Below, piece by piece: positions 47,640 through 59,135 of a DNA stretch of 64,000 bases. The DNA comes from Fomitopsis serialis (taxonomy: Eukaryota > Basidiomycota > Agaricomycetes > Polyporales > Fomitopsidaceae), in NCBI RefSeq assembly GCF_022376445.1, contig NW_025954964.1, positions 372,001 to 436,000 on the forward strand, read 5' to 3'. The notes beneath the pieces were generated by a model. That model saw nothing but the letters and a program-made list of their open reading frames with translations. It was not told the DNA's origin and did no database searches. The translations under genes were made by a program, and so were the position numbers. The stretch's first letter is position 1. Every line of letters starts with the position of its first letter.

Positions 47640-48640
47640 GTTACCATGTTCATGACCGTGCCAGAGGGTGTCCCCGTGTGCTGGTGGCCCGCGGACCTCG
47701 GCGCGGTGACGATGCACAATGTTGTGGTCACCCTTGCGCTCGGCAACAGCCTTAATCCCATGATCGGCACAGCATTGTACACAACACGCTCGGTGTTGGT
47801 ATCACTCAGTTGTCGTCGCTCACAGTTGTTGGCAGCTCGTATAAGACTGGGAAGCAGAGGGGCAGGACGACTGCACGCAACTTGCACGAACTGGAGGAAG
47901 CCGCCGCCGCCGCTACCCTCAAGGAGGCGGTTGATGCCCGTCTTCGTGCAATGGACGTTATGTCGCACAGTATGCCTTGCTCCCGCTCCCGCCGCAAGGT
48001 AGCCGCCTCAGTCATGAGCGACACAGTGGCCGGCGAACAGGCCTCAACGGTCGGTCACGCTGCTGACGCAGATGATGGTGCTTCGACCTCTCTCACCGCC
48101 GTCGCCGCGAATGACACTGGGACCATCGTGTAGCCTTCTATGGCTGATGCAGCTGCTCCTGCAATCATCAGTGCAGGTGAGTCTAGTATTGACATCTTCA
48201 TTTCCATTTCATCTGTGTCTGACGTATATCCTACAGATGTCAACGCACTTCCTCACTCTCTTCCCGGTGTTAGCGCGCCTGTCGCTGCAGCAGTCTCTGC
48301 TCAATCTGATGTTATCATGTTTCTGGGGTGTTGTCGACCCAATCGCCTTCTCACCCATCTTCGCTTGCTTTGGCCGCACCCAGCGAGGACGTCATGCCGG
48401 AGCATCTTTGCAAGCCTGTGGAATTCGTGTCAAGGTCGAGGGGGGTGAGACTGCTCAGGTGGAGCATGTTGCATGCCCCAAGAACCCCCCGCCGTGTTGC
48501 AATCCTCCTCGCAAGGCGGTCCATTAGGTGTAGCCGAGTTACACATACAATATCTACGTCTATCATCTTCACGCTTGCTCGGTCTTCTTGCTACCTTGAT
48601 ATACCTTACCGCTGCCCTCGTACCAGCACGTTGTACCGTT
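47640..48640 (+). pseudogene. Broken hypothetical gene with an in-frame TAG and one clear intron
   Basis: A frame at 47810-48133 contains a helical E/A-rich stretch (E-L-E-E-A-A-A-A-A, about 47890) and ends in TAG just before P-S-M-A-D-A-A-A-P. The same frame then continues to a textbook intron (GTGAGT at about 48177 to CAG at about 48237) and beyond (N-A-L-P-H-S-L-P-G-V). A CAG-to-TAG change would explain the stop. After about 48310 the frame is uncertain. No domain recognised; probably a decayed gene. Confidence 0.4.
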
Positions 48641-48809
48641 CTTGATGTGGCTGCGCCTCAGGACGATGTATCGTACCTTGTTTTGAACATGCCGCTGACC
48701 CCATCTGTCTATATGTCAAGTACTGCTGTGGTATGCAATATATGATTATGATCTGTACGATGTGCCGTGAAATGAATGCAGCTGGCATGCTGCCTGGCTA
48801 TGAGTGAAC

Positions 48810-49400
48810 ATGTGAAGATTGGGACTGATAACGTGTGTACTTCCCCTTTGCTGCTCTCTCGCACGTCTGTCAGTGTCTAATCTGGCCATCCTCCCCTCTG
48901 ACGATTGTCTGACCTACCCAGCTACAACTAGGCGACCTCCGGTGCTACTCAGGATGGCCTTCCGTAATGGACACACCTGGCTCAGCACATCACGGCGGAT
49001 ACATACAGGGAGTGCTGATCTGACTCGGAAGGGGGTGTGCATTGCAAAGGTATGTACAGAAGCTTCGTAGAACTGTGTTGTGTTTAGGTACTGCTGAATA
49101 TGTGCAGTGCTGAAGTCAATGTTGATCGCCTCAACCATTTCAGGCCAGAGGACAGCACACATCGTCGCAATTCCAGTATGGAGGTACGTACATCCAACCC
49201 ATATTGTCATCGAACTCAGAAGCAATAGCTCTACTCGATCTGCTTCACTCATTGTGGCACGTACAATAACATCACTGCCAGGCTGTACCCCACGAGCCAA
49301 CATTACGATGTATGTGCATCTCCGCAAGCTCGCAATCAAGTCGTCACTTGTCTGATGGACAAATTGGTGCACTGAGGCCTGAGGACTACAGCGATACCTC
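48810..49400 (+). other. Conserved upstream block of the pogo-like copies
   Basis: Paired with 43600-44220. Both keep coding-like R-[MS]-A-F-R-x-G-H and R-x-I-H-[ST]-G-S-x-D with G-V-x-x-x-K-V, and the stretch AACATTACGATGT followed by a similar roughly 100 bp. It may hold an upstream exon or the element's 5' region. Confidence 0.5.
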
Positions 49401-49410
49401 AGCTATAAAG
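49401..49410 (+). promoter_or_regulatory. TATA-like box upstream of pogo-like copy 2
   Basis: GCTATAAAGG within CAGCTATAAAGG, about 65 bp before the ATG at 49472. The same CAGCTATAAAGG lies at 44219-44230 about 65 bp before the ATG of copy 1, so it is conserved between diverged copies. Confidence 0.5.
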
Positions 49411-49471
49411 GCAAGTCTTCCCCTTGGTATTCACACTGACAGCTCTTGAACAGTACCTCAAAGTCACTGCC

Positions 49472-51665
49472 ATGTCCAGCCGCATCTTCTACAAAGACAA
49501 AGACATTCTGAGCGACATTTCTGACATGGACGACAAAGATAGCGAGTCTATCGATGAAGACAATGGGGTCAATAGCGAGTGGGAGGACATGATCAACAAT
49601 GGCTCCAAACCCAAGGAAACCGAGAAAGACAACAAGGTATACGGTGAGTGGCCAAAGTTGAAAGCGCACTCCATGTGCTAATTCGACTGTCTGTGCATGA
49701 CAATGAAGATGACTCGGACGCAGAGTCCACCAATGCGGACCACACTTCCACCAGCATGATTGAGCCGGAGATAGTTTCCCCTGTGGGACTTGATGTCATG
49801 CCCAGTAAGTCGCTCACCCGCTGCTTGCGGTCTTCACGCTAACTATTTTGCTGCTCTAGCTGAGATACTGCCTCCCGACCATCCTTTCGAGACCTTGGAG
49901 GAGCGCACTCTGATGGCCGTTGCCGTCCTCAAGCAGAGCAGCATCTGCCACAATGGTCTTCCCATCAAATCGATGTGCAAGGTTGCAGACCTGTATGGTA
50001 TCTCGCGCTCAACACTCCAAGGTAGGTACAATGGATGACAATCGCGTGAGCTATCGCACGCCAGTCAGCGGAAACTCTCCTCGGGAGAGGAGAATGTGCT
50101 CGTTGCATGGATCAAGGAGATGGCCCGTCGCAGTGTCCCCCTCACCCAGCAACATGTCATCAACCACGCCAACGACATTCTTAGCCCCAATGCCCCCGTC
50201 GGGCCTTCTTGGTACAAGCACTTCCGGAAGCGCCACCCCGATCTGACCACACATTGGGCAACACAGCTGGAACAGTGCTGCGCGCAGGCCCTCAACCGCA
50301 CAAATGTCGAGGGGTTTTACACGATGCTCAAGGAGCTTATTGACAAGTATCAGATTCCACCCGAAAACACCTACAACATGGACGAAAAGGGTGTCCAATT
50401 AGGTATTGGGAACCGCGTCAAGGTTCTCATTGACCGCGATCAGAAGGCCATCAGCAACATTGAACCAGGCAGTCGTGAACTCATCACCATCATCGAGTGC
50501 ATCGGGGCTTATGGAACAGCACTCCCACCTTGCGTCATATTCAGAGCTAAGAAGGTCGCTCCAAGCTGGGGCAAGGTCAACCCAGTCGGGGCAAGGTAAG
50601 CTCAAAGTTTTATTCAGTCGATCCTTGTTAACTTTCCAATACAGTGTTGCATGCTCAGAGAACGGATGGACCGATCAAGATCTCGGAAGACACTGGCTCG
50701 TGAACAACTTCGAGCCTGCATCCTCGAAGCTCAACGTCTCAGGCCGCTGGTGTTTGCTCATCCTTGACGGGCACAACTCACATTGTACGTACACATTTTG
50801 CAAATTTGCTGCGGCGCACAACATCAAAATTATCTGCCTCCCCCCTCACACGACGCACGCACTGCAACCGTGCGATGTGGGTGTATTTTGACCACTCGCG
50901 AGTGCTTGGAAGAAGGAGGTGACACTCGCTCACCGTGAACACACTGTAATAACCAAAGCCAATTTTTTGTTTCATTATGCCACTGCACGCGAGCAGGCGT
51001 TTCACATGTCCACCATAGTTTCCGCCTTTCGGAAGACGGGACTTGTCCCCCTGGATCCTAGAGCTATCCCCGAGGATGCTTTTGCGCCTGTGCTAAATAC
51101 GACCACACAAGGCGCACCGGTTGTGGCAAACCGCCCTAACTGCTTGGTTATCCCCATCCCCCACAGCTATGCTGCAAACATGGCCCTCCCCTTCACGTCT
51201 GCTCCCGACAATCCCTCTGGCCAGCGTGCCGGGTTCGTCCTTGCTGGACTGCCATCACCTCTCCCTCCCTCTGCTCCTCGCAATGACCTCGTTCATCTCG
51301 CCAACAATCTCCGCGCAATCGCGGAGGCTTGCATGGACCAAGCTCAGTGCCATTACGCCCTCCTCCAGCTCAAGGACCGCAAAAACAAGATCCTGCGCGA
51401 GAAGCTGTACCGGAAGCGTCACGGCACACAGAAGGACAAGCATCATACCGGGAGAGCGGGGTCGCATGGAGGCACCGCTAGACATATGACTAGCGGCGAG
51501 ATCCTCCATCAGCTTGCCAAGGACAAGTTTCGCAAGAAGCTAAAGGATCTCTTCAAGCAGGCTGTACCGATCTTCAAGGAACACCGTCAGAAGATCACTG
51601 ACTACTACCATCAGGAAAAACATGTTTGTCTTCTTCTGACATATTCTGCAGCTTTAAGACGTTAA
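49472..51665 (+). pseudogene. Pogo-like (CENP-B HTH / DDE_1) transposase, nearly complete, two in-frame TGA
   Basis: Exons 49472-49643, 49709-49804, 49860-50595 and 50645-51665 join in phase. The N-terminus is acidic. A psq-type HTH (I-K-S-M-C-K-V-A-D-L-Y-G-I-S-R-S-T-L) is followed by a CENP-B-type second HTH (V-P-L-T-Q-Q-H-V-I, G-P-S-W-Y-K-H-F-R-K-R-H-P-D-L). The DDE_1 core shows Y-N-M-D-E-K-G-V, L-I-L-D-G-H-N-S-H and P-P-H-T-T-H-A-L-Q-P-C-D-V-G-V-F. A basic coiled-coil-like C-terminus follows. Stops: TGA 50036-50038 between the HTHs and TGA 50889-50891 directly after D-V-G-V-F. Otherwise it is open, so decay is recent. The family cuts and pastes DNA at TA sites in the nucleus. Confidence 0.88.
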
Positions 51666-52014
51666 GATTGCTTAAGCCAATGAAGCTCAAAATACACAAG
51701 TCTGTTTTATAAACAGGCGAAAAAAGTACTCATAAACCGATATATGGAGCATGATGTAATAAAAAGCATTGTACAGAGGTATCCACGCTTGTGCAACAAA
51801 TGCGTGCTTAGTTGCACTTAAGCAACATGAAGTGTCAATGATGTGTCAGTATGCTTTGGCACTACAGTAGGTAGCTTGCTTATTTATTGCAGCTTCAGCT
51901 TACTTCGTTGCACTGAAGCTTGCATGGTATTTGTAGGCGTTCAAACTGCGTTCAGTACATATACAGCATAACAAACAGTACTGGTACATGCAACGATCAC
52001 GAACAGACGATCAG
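51666..52014. other. Spacer between convergent genes
   Basis: AT-rich, with no frame of note. It is the shared 3' flank of the pogo-like copy and the DUF6532-like gene. Confidence 0.6.
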
Positions 52015-55000
52015 CTACAGTGACTGGCGCTTGATGTAGCCACAGCTATATACGTATGAGTGAGGGACAGGAGTGATGGAGACGTCGATGGCATGGGATG
52101 GGGAATGGCTAGAGCTAAAAAAGCGAATGGCAAGAGCGAAAAGGAGAGCAAGGAGTGAGGGCGAGGGCGAAGGAGGCGTTAGCAGTGACTCGTAGTACTC
52201 AGGCATCTCCACCGTTCGAGGGACTGGCAGCGACAGCAGGTTCTGCACAATGTCAATGCCGAGAGATTTTTATAGATGCTAAGTTGCACTCACCTTCCCC
52301 AGGCTCCTGCAGCTCGTCTATCTCAGCTCCATCGCCATCGCCGTCGCCATCGCCATCGCCTTCGCCATCAGCGGCGCCCGCTGCTCCGTCGTCGCTGGCA
52401 TTGTTGGTCGTTGACGTCGGCTTCCTCGACGTGCTGGGCGGCTGTTTCGCACTCTTGGATGGGCTAGGAGGGGTACGTATGGCCTTCGAAGAGCTGGATG
52501 GCTTGCCTGCGGTCTTTCGCGGCATTGATTTGCTCGCCTTCTTCGCTGTGCTCGACTTGCTGCTTCGAGGCTTGGACGCGCGCAACTGGAGCAGGGGGAT
52601 GAACCCACCCGACTGCTCATCGTCATCCACAGACACCTCGAACGCATTGGGGCCAGCGTTGAGCCGAGTGCTGTATGCAATCAGTAATCAGAAAGTGTGC
52701 CAATATCTGTAAAATACCTGATGTGCTCCCAAATTACCTCTTGTGTCTCCTCAAGGTACTCCGAAGCTTTGGCTTCCAGAGTCTCTAGGATGGCCATAAT
52801 GCCATCCCACCTACAATCATTAATATTCACTTTCTGTTAGTTGAAACCAATTAAACTCACTTTGCGGCGAAGTGCTTGTTGGAGAATGCGATGGGCTGAT
52901 GCGACGTCACCTCCATCAACGCTGCTTCTATCTAGGTAATACATTTACGAGAGTAGTGAGTAAATACATTCAGTGTAAAGAAACCAATGCTTACTGCGTT
53001 GCAACAGACGGCGATGAGATTTAGCGGGACCTGGCTGAAATCCTCCAGCGCTGCATTGATACTAGCGTCTGCGCGTCTGGCCAAGCCATAGTACTGGTAG
53101 ATGAGTTTGGGGATGCATTCGTTGCGGAACGGCTCCATCTGCTCGACCTTGGTGCGCTAGGACCGACGTGAGACCAACGTGAGTTCTAAGTGGTGTTCTA
53201 TATTCCGTACACCTGTGCTAAGCACATACCTCTCGATCGAGATTCTTCTTCTTGCGGTCGAAGTGTAATTCGATGCCTCCGAAAACAAAGTTTGCGATGT
53301 TACGAGTGCGAGTGCCGTCGCTTACCGCCGTGGGATGCGTCTCCAGAAGCCAGACAGCGGCCTCCGATCGTTGGGCTACGGTGAGGCTGCCGAGCCTGAA
53401 GACCTGCTCGATCACTTGCTTGGCCTTCTTTTTGAGCTCGTTCCTCGTTTGCGAGGAGCACGTCCAGACCTGTAATGAAATGAAGTGTCCTACCTTCTCA
53501 AGGAATTAAGTCAACAATACTCACCACCGTGTATACCTTCCCCTGCATCTCTTCCCTCTCTTCGTTAGCCTCCCTCTGCTCCTGAACCTCCTTCTCTTCT
53601 GTAGCTGTTATCTCTCGGACCTGCAGCGACTGAAACACCTTCTTCAAGGTAGCGTTTGTTTTGCGATTCTTGCCGCGTCCCAAATATGCCTCGCGGAGGC
53701 ACACTTCAATCACTTTGTCGCGGCGATGGAGCCGCTTGGACGTGACGGAATTCTCTTTCGTCCAGGCGGATTTGAGGGCGACATACAGCCGCAGACTGTT
53801 CTGCGCTGTCGACACCAGAGACTTGACGTCGGGGGGCAAGTCCGCGACCTTGACACGACTGCTGCTCTCGCGTTCACCGCCAGTCGCTTTGGCGGGAGCA
53901 CACTTGCGTCGGGTCTTGGTATCAGACAGTACCTGTACATTGTGAATGGCATGTTGATGATGTTTAGTCAATTGTATGGCGGCACTCACTATTACATCAC
54001 CCTCATCCGAGTTCTCGACTTCCGCATCCGCATCTTCATCCTCCGCATCTTCAGACCCACTGTGTGCACCCCCACCCTCAGCCCCATCGTCTTCCTCATC
54101 CTCGGAGTCACTGTCCTCTCCCTTGGCCTCTTCGACGGCCTCTTCCTCGACCTCTTCCTCGACCTCTTCCTCGACCTCTTCCTCGACCGCTTCCTCGGTT
54201 TCTTCCTCGACCTCTTCCTCGACTGGCGTGTCATCCTTGCGACTTGCTTTAGCCTTGCCCTTGTCCTGTCGGTTCTCAACAGAAGTGAGCGATATCGGAT
54301 TCTGCGATGATTAGACTTACTTTGGCACTCGCCGGCGTAGCTTTCAGTTTGCCAGCTCCCTGTCTAGAGTTGCCGCTGGCGCCGGCAGACACGCCAGTGG
54401 TAGACTTGAGCTGTGTCGTCTTCTTCTTCAGCTCCCCTCCCTTGCTACCACTCACAACATTCTGCTTAATTTGACGTCTTCCTCCACCTATATAAATTTG
54501 GAAGCCTAGTCGTAATTGGTATATGTGCGATAGCACTTACTCAACATTTGTGCGAGGTCCTGCTCAGCGGGCTCCAATGCGGTCCCAGTCTTGGCAAATT
54601 TGCCGTACACTGGCTTCGGTTTGGCTTCGTACAATCACGACGACTGATTCAGCAGTGTCTATGAGGGATAATGAACCAACCACGTACGCCGAGACGCCTT
54701 ACGCTGCTCAGCAGCAACATCCTCCATCTCAACGTCCTCTGGGTTGTCTTCAGCTGTCTTATCCTGCGCGTCCATGTCCTGCTCGTCATCTTGAACGGCT
54801 TGCTGCTTCTTCTTCTTCTTCTTGGGTTTTGGTTCTTCGTCCGCCGAGGACTCCTCTTCCGCCATCAACTTAGAAGCTCTCTTGCGTATGTCTACCACGC
54901 AGCATCAACCATCCCAGATAAATATTGTCGCGCAACTGCCAGCACTCACTCGCTGTTAGTTTCTCCTTCTCCTTCTCCTTCTCCTTCTCCTTCTCCTTCT

Positions 55001-55160
55001 CCTGCGCCTTCTTCTTAGCGGCTCCTTCGTTCGGCTTAACCTTCGCAGGCTTGGTGCTTTTCTTCGAGCCGCCTGCGGCTGCAGAAGCCTTCGTTGACCT
55101 GGTTGATCGCGTGCCGCAGCCTTGTTCGGTTGCGATCGACCGAGTGACGCGCTTGGTCAT
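52015..55160 (-). CDS. DUF6532-like protein, 12 exons, about 850 aa
   Basis: ATG at 55158-55160, stop at 52015. All introns I could follow have GT...AG borders in phase, including GTGAGT at 54953, GTAAGT at 54540 and 54322, GTGAGT at 53989, 53526 and 52862, GTATGT at 53232, and GTAAGC at 52995. The N-terminal 320 residues are disordered: a KEKEKEKEKEKE run, K-rich and S/T-rich segments, then a degenerate E-E-E-V-E-E-E array and an acidic patch, consistent with a nuclear protein. The folded part is at about 460-650 (R-N-E-L-K-K-K-A-K-Q-V-I-E; E-P-F-R-N-E-C-I-P-K-L-I; P-L-N-L-I-A-V-C-C-N-A), which fits the DUF6532 pattern common in basidiomycetes (recalled, not searched). A G-D-G-D-G-D array (about 750) and a unique tail follow. 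No stops seen. Function of the family unknown. Confidence 0.85.
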
Positions 55161-56178
55161 GACTGGACTCGAAAAAGGCGAAGAGAGTGAGAGTATAGAT
55201 TGTGGTAAGAGGAAAGAAAATACGCACCTCTGATAGCCTGTGCTGAGACGGTGTGAAGTTCAACGATCGATGCACGTGTTGAGCTCGGAATTTATTCCGC
55301 ATTTCTGCGAATTATTCTGAGCTCCATTGCCCTGTCCAAGTCGTGGAATGCGTCCTGGTGTGTTCTCCTTTATTCTACATGGACGCCATCACTATACCGT
55401 GCATACTGTACTTTTTCCGACGTCATTCCCTTCAGTCTACCATTTTCCATAATGTTTGCATCTTCAGGGATTTGAACCCCTGCACTCATCCGGTTTTTTT
55501 CACTGCTTTGTTGATTTCGACTTTGTGGCTGTTTCTGCTGTACAGTTATGGTCGCCTTACGTAACGCACACCGTAGACAGTCCGCCTCGTCGAGCTCTAA
55601 GTCCCTAAGACTTTACAGAGCTCGACTTAGGTGTGTATCTTCGCTTTCTTGAAAGACTTTACAGAGCTCGACTTGCCTTTGGAATTGCTCTGAGGCGCAC
55701 TGCAGCCAACAGCACGGAGAAGTTCACAGAGGCCAAGCGCTATTCGCTGGTAAAGCGCTCATATTATTTTACAGAACATCCTGAGCGTAGTGAAGCAGTA
55801 GTAAGGCCCAGTGAAAATCGTACCTGCTGACTCGTATGCACCTGGGAGCAGATTCCGGCATAATGTTAGATGCGACTGTATTGCACTAGCTGCCAGAGTA
55901 ATAATACATTTGTCGAGTGTCCATCCGCATGTCGCTCACGCCCTGCGCACCGCGCCCGCCGCCCGCATATCGCGTCCGCCTGTCGCTCGCCTGTCGCTCG
56001 CACCCTGCGCACCGGCGTGCGTTCCTCGGGCTTTGAGACATCCGGCTCCTGCTGAGTCAGTTCACAATCAAGCTCGTACTGGCCCACCCACCTTGTTCGC
56101 CTTGCGATGCGGCGACAACGCTGTCTTGCGAAGAGAGGCTGAGGGCGTGCGAAGAGCTTTGATGACTTTACGATGCGA

Positions 56179-56672
56179 TTAGACAGAGATCGCACATATC
56201 CTGAGTCGATCAATGCTTACGCTGTGAGCGTCCTGAAAGCACAGCCACTGAGGATCTTCAATGAGATCTTTGAAAACCCTCTGGAAGAGGTACTGTTCGG
56301 GTTTGTTGTCGGTATTGAACCCGTTGCTGTGGTCTATGTGACAGCTGTCGATGTTGTCTGTGTGGCCGGTGTCTCTGTTCGAGGAGTTCGACGGATCTTC
56401 CGAGTCCGAATATTCTGTGTATAAATCAGCAGGGCTGAAAGGAAGACAAGACAAATCCTTACCGTGTGTTTGACCCCTGTTCTGACAGATTCTATATCGT
56501 CTACAGAGACGACAATACCCTCTAGACTGTCCTCGCGACCTAGGGTTGCTAGATGCTCAGTGTAGTTCAAATCTAAGGACTTGGCGCCGTCAGTGAGGTC
56601 TGCAGTGTTGTATACAGAGGAGATGTATGGCTGCAAGTTGATAGCCCCAGCTGGGCGACGGAGGGAAGACAT
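56179..56672 (-). CDS. Hypothetical ORF pair inside the inverted-repeat segment
   Basis: ATG 56670-56672 opens a frame (L-Q-P-Y-I-S-S-V-Y-N-T-A-D-L; E-G-I-V-V-S-V-D-D-I-E-S-V) to a GTAAGG donor at about 56463. After a CAG acceptor at about 56415 a second frame (E-Y-S-D-S-E-D-P-S-N, L-F-Q-R-V-F-K-D-L-I-E-D) runs to 56179. I could not join the two in phase, so one part may be shifted. No domain recognised; acidic and small. Confidence 0.3.
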
Positions 56673-57351
56673 GTTGTGTGCCAGGGGGACACAAGGCAAG
56701 AGAACCCTTCTTGAAGGATGCTTAGGTACGGATCCAGACTGCCTACCCTTGTGTGCCTTATACCTGGCAGCCGTTGTCATAGGCTGCTGTGCATGCCGTG
56801 GGAAGGGTGCATGGAGCAGCCCACTTCCCACACTTCCCACACCACCCTGCCAGGGTAGTAGGCCTATACTTGCATAGCGAGTTGTGTAGATTGCAAGGCC
56901 AAAGCCAAAGAGTCGTAGAGGTAGGACTCGCCTTTTCAAATCTATACGTCATCAGTGATGAACAATCGACAATCAATAATTGCGCATGGGTCGACTCACC
57001 TAAAACACAGATGCCAGAGACCAACACAGAGTCCGAGGCAAAGATGATGGGAAATGGTGAGACAGCACAGAGGAGCAGCGATGAACTACGGAAGGTGAGA
57101 ATTTAGAAGGACACACGTCCTGACAGACTGTGGGAACACACGTTCTCCTACCAATTTCCATGGCGAAGAGAATTATGTAATGCAAGGGCAATTGAGTAAC
57201 GATCTTCCAGGGCAGATCGGCGTAGTAGAGGGCCTGAGACACTCCCACATCTTGAGTTGTCTTTTCTCCCTTGCCCTTCAGTTCCGATATACGGTGAGTC
57301 TGTCCGTCCTATGGAAGTTTATCTATTAATGCAAGATAATGGACATAGATC

Positions 57352-57895
57352 ATGGGAAAGAAACACTGCTCACTGGAAGATATTTTGTCAACGACTTGCT
57401 CAGCCTGCAATGAAGGCTTTGACACAATGCAAGGCCTCGCAGTGCATCAAAGTATGAGCAAGAAATGCGCGTGGTACAAAAGAGGAAAATTCAAGGAAGT
57501 GTTTGAGTTCGAGTATTCCGACGACAAAGATCCTTTGGTTGCAGATAGAATAGAAGGGTAAGTGTTGAGAATGTATGATCATGACGTTGAAATATCAACT
57601 TCTGCAGGTCAGCACAAAGTTATGACAAAAACGACAAGGGTGAAGGCAGAAGCAATCATATTCAGCACAACCAACATCGTTGTAGCACCCCTGTCAACCC
57701 CATGTTATCTTCGGATGAAGACCCAGAGGACGAGTCGGACCTGGGGTCCATGTATGACTTTATTGAGGTAGCTGTACCAAGACCGGAAAACTCCTCAAGT
57801 CCTGCTAGCTTGTCTTTGTCTCGCTCCAGAGAGAACACCCTCACCCTGGACGACAGCAAAGATACAAGAGTGGAAGATGTCGACTTTGTTGGCTG
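57352..57895 (+). pseudogene. Plavaka-type transposase, N-terminal part
   Basis: ATG 57352; exon 57352-57557, 50-nt intron 57558-57607 (GTAAGT...CAG), in-phase exon from 57608. The first exon holds a zinc-finger-like C-S-A-C-N-E-G-F-D...G-L-A-V-H-Q-S-M-S-K-K-C-A-W-Y, which I recall as the usual start of Plavaka-type proteins. An acidic linker (S-S-D-E-D-P-E-D-E-S-D) leads to T-R-V-E-D-V-D-F-V. Shortly after, at about 57895, the sequence turns into repeat arm and the frame ends at 57977. The C-terminal half lies downstream at 59136-60993, with unrelated DNA between. Confidence 0.65.
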
Positions 57896-58363
57896 CAGTG
57901 CGCCTCAGAGTGATTCCAAAGTGTTGGCTGCAGTGCGCCTCAGAGCGAATTCCAAAGGCCTAAGTCGAGCTCTGTAAAGTCTTTTATATTCAGGAATCAA
58001 AGATACACACCTAAGTCGAGCTCTGTAAAGTCTTAGGGACTTAGAGCTCGACGAGGCGGACTGTCTACGGTGTGCGTTACGTAAGGCGACCATAACTGTA
58101 CAGCAGAAACAGCCACAAAGTCGAAATCAACGAAGCAGTGAAAAAACGGATGAGTGCAGGGGTTCAAATCCCTGAAGATGCAAACATTATGGAAAATGGT
58201 AGACTGAAGGGAATGACGTCGGAAAAAGTACAGTATGCACGGTATAGTGATGGCGTCCATGTAGAATAAAGGAGAACACACCAGGACACATTCCACGACT
58301 TGGACAGGGCAATGGAGCTCAGAATAATTCGCAGAAATGCGGAATAAATTCCGAGCTCAACAC

Positions 58364-58439
58364 AGTCCAGTCTTTCTAAGGCCAGTCCCAGTTCAGTCCC
58401 AGTCTTTACCCAGTCCATGGACTGGACTTTCTAACACTA
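58364..58439. mobile_element. End fragment of the TAGTGTTTGAAAGTCC MITE
   Basis: Matches the last about 76 bp of the full MITE (3896-3971), with small differences (GACTTTCTAACACTA here). It abuts the inverted-repeat arm on its left, so the rest is deleted. Confidence 0.8.
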
Positions 58440-59135
58440 CCGAAAGGGCTGAGTGGAAAGAACAGTGGTTGACCATTAAGGATCAACTGGATGAGAGGCA
58501 CTTCGACCGCAAGAAGAAGAATCTCGATCGAGAGGTATGTGCTTAGCACAGGTGTACGGAATATAGAACACCACTTAGAACTCACGTTGGTCTCACGTCG
58601 GTCCTAGCGCACCAAGGTCGAGCAGATGGAGCCGTTCCGCAACGAATGCATCCCCAAACTCATCTACCAGTACTATGGCTTGGCCAGACGCGCAGACGCT
58701 AGTATCAATGCAGCGCTGGAGGATTTCAGCCAGGTCCCGCTAAATCTCATCGCCGTCTGTTGCAACGCAGTAAGCATTGGTTTCTTTACACTGAATGTAT
58801 TTACTCACTACTCTCGTAAATGTATTACCTAGATAGAAGCAGCGTTGATGGAGGTGACGTCGCATCAGCCCATCGCATTCTCCAACAAGCACTTCGCCGC
58901 AAAGTGAGTTTAATTGGTTTCAACTAACAGAAAGTGAATATTAATGATTGTAGGTGGGATGGCATTATGGCCATCCTAGAGACTCTGGAAGCCAAAGCTT
59001 CGGAGTACCTTGAGGAGACACAAGAGGTAATTTGGGAGCACATCAGGTATTTTACAGATATTGGCACACTTTCTGATTACTGATTGCATACAGCACTCGG
59101 CTCAACGCTGGCCCCAATGCGTTCGAGGTGTCTGT
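58440..59135 (+). pseudogene. Inverted duplicate of DUF6532-like gene, exons 7 (end) to 11 (start)
   Basis: 58499-59135 pairs with 52629-53265 (p and 111764-p), 637 bp without gaps and, wherever compared, identical including four introns. Upstream, 58440-58498 is in frame with it (E-W-K-E-Q-W-L-T-I-K-D) but has no counterpart in the parent gene. Downstream the match stops in F-E-V-S-V and Plavaka sequence follows almost at once. It lacks both ends of the gene, so it cannot make the parent protein; it could be a captured gene piece or what is left of a palindromic duplication. Confidence 0.85.

Larger units (their letters stand above)
55276..58363. mobile_element. 3.1-kb segment bounded by about 365-bp inverted repeats
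   Basis: Arms 55276-55641 and 57998-58363 pair as p and 113639-p with few mismatches, starting GTGTTGAGCTCGGAATTT. Inner ends diverge into shared tandem pieces (GACTTTACAGAGCTCGACTT, GAGGCGCACTGCAGCCAAC). The outer flanks share no duplication, and the right arm continues into a MITE fragment. The structure may be a foldback element or, given the outer DUF6532 duplication, part of a larger palindromic rearrangement. Confidence 0.65.

Noticed and set aside
48914..49372. 152-codon minus-strand frame upstream of pogo-like copy 2
   Set aside because: It lies over the conserved upstream block of the plus-strand element and has no start context or introns; a coding shadow is more likely.
55343..55564. 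73-codon frame in the left inverted arm, repeated at 58033-58296
   Set aside because: Same reasoning: it is preserved by the inverted repeat, and the two copies differ in their C-terminal part.
55455..58170. tRNA or tRNA-derived SINE: GGTTCAAATCC-like B box in both inverted arms (about 55466 and 58162)
   Set aside because: No matching A box at proper distance and no acceptor stem or cloverleaf could be drawn; only the B-box-like word is present.
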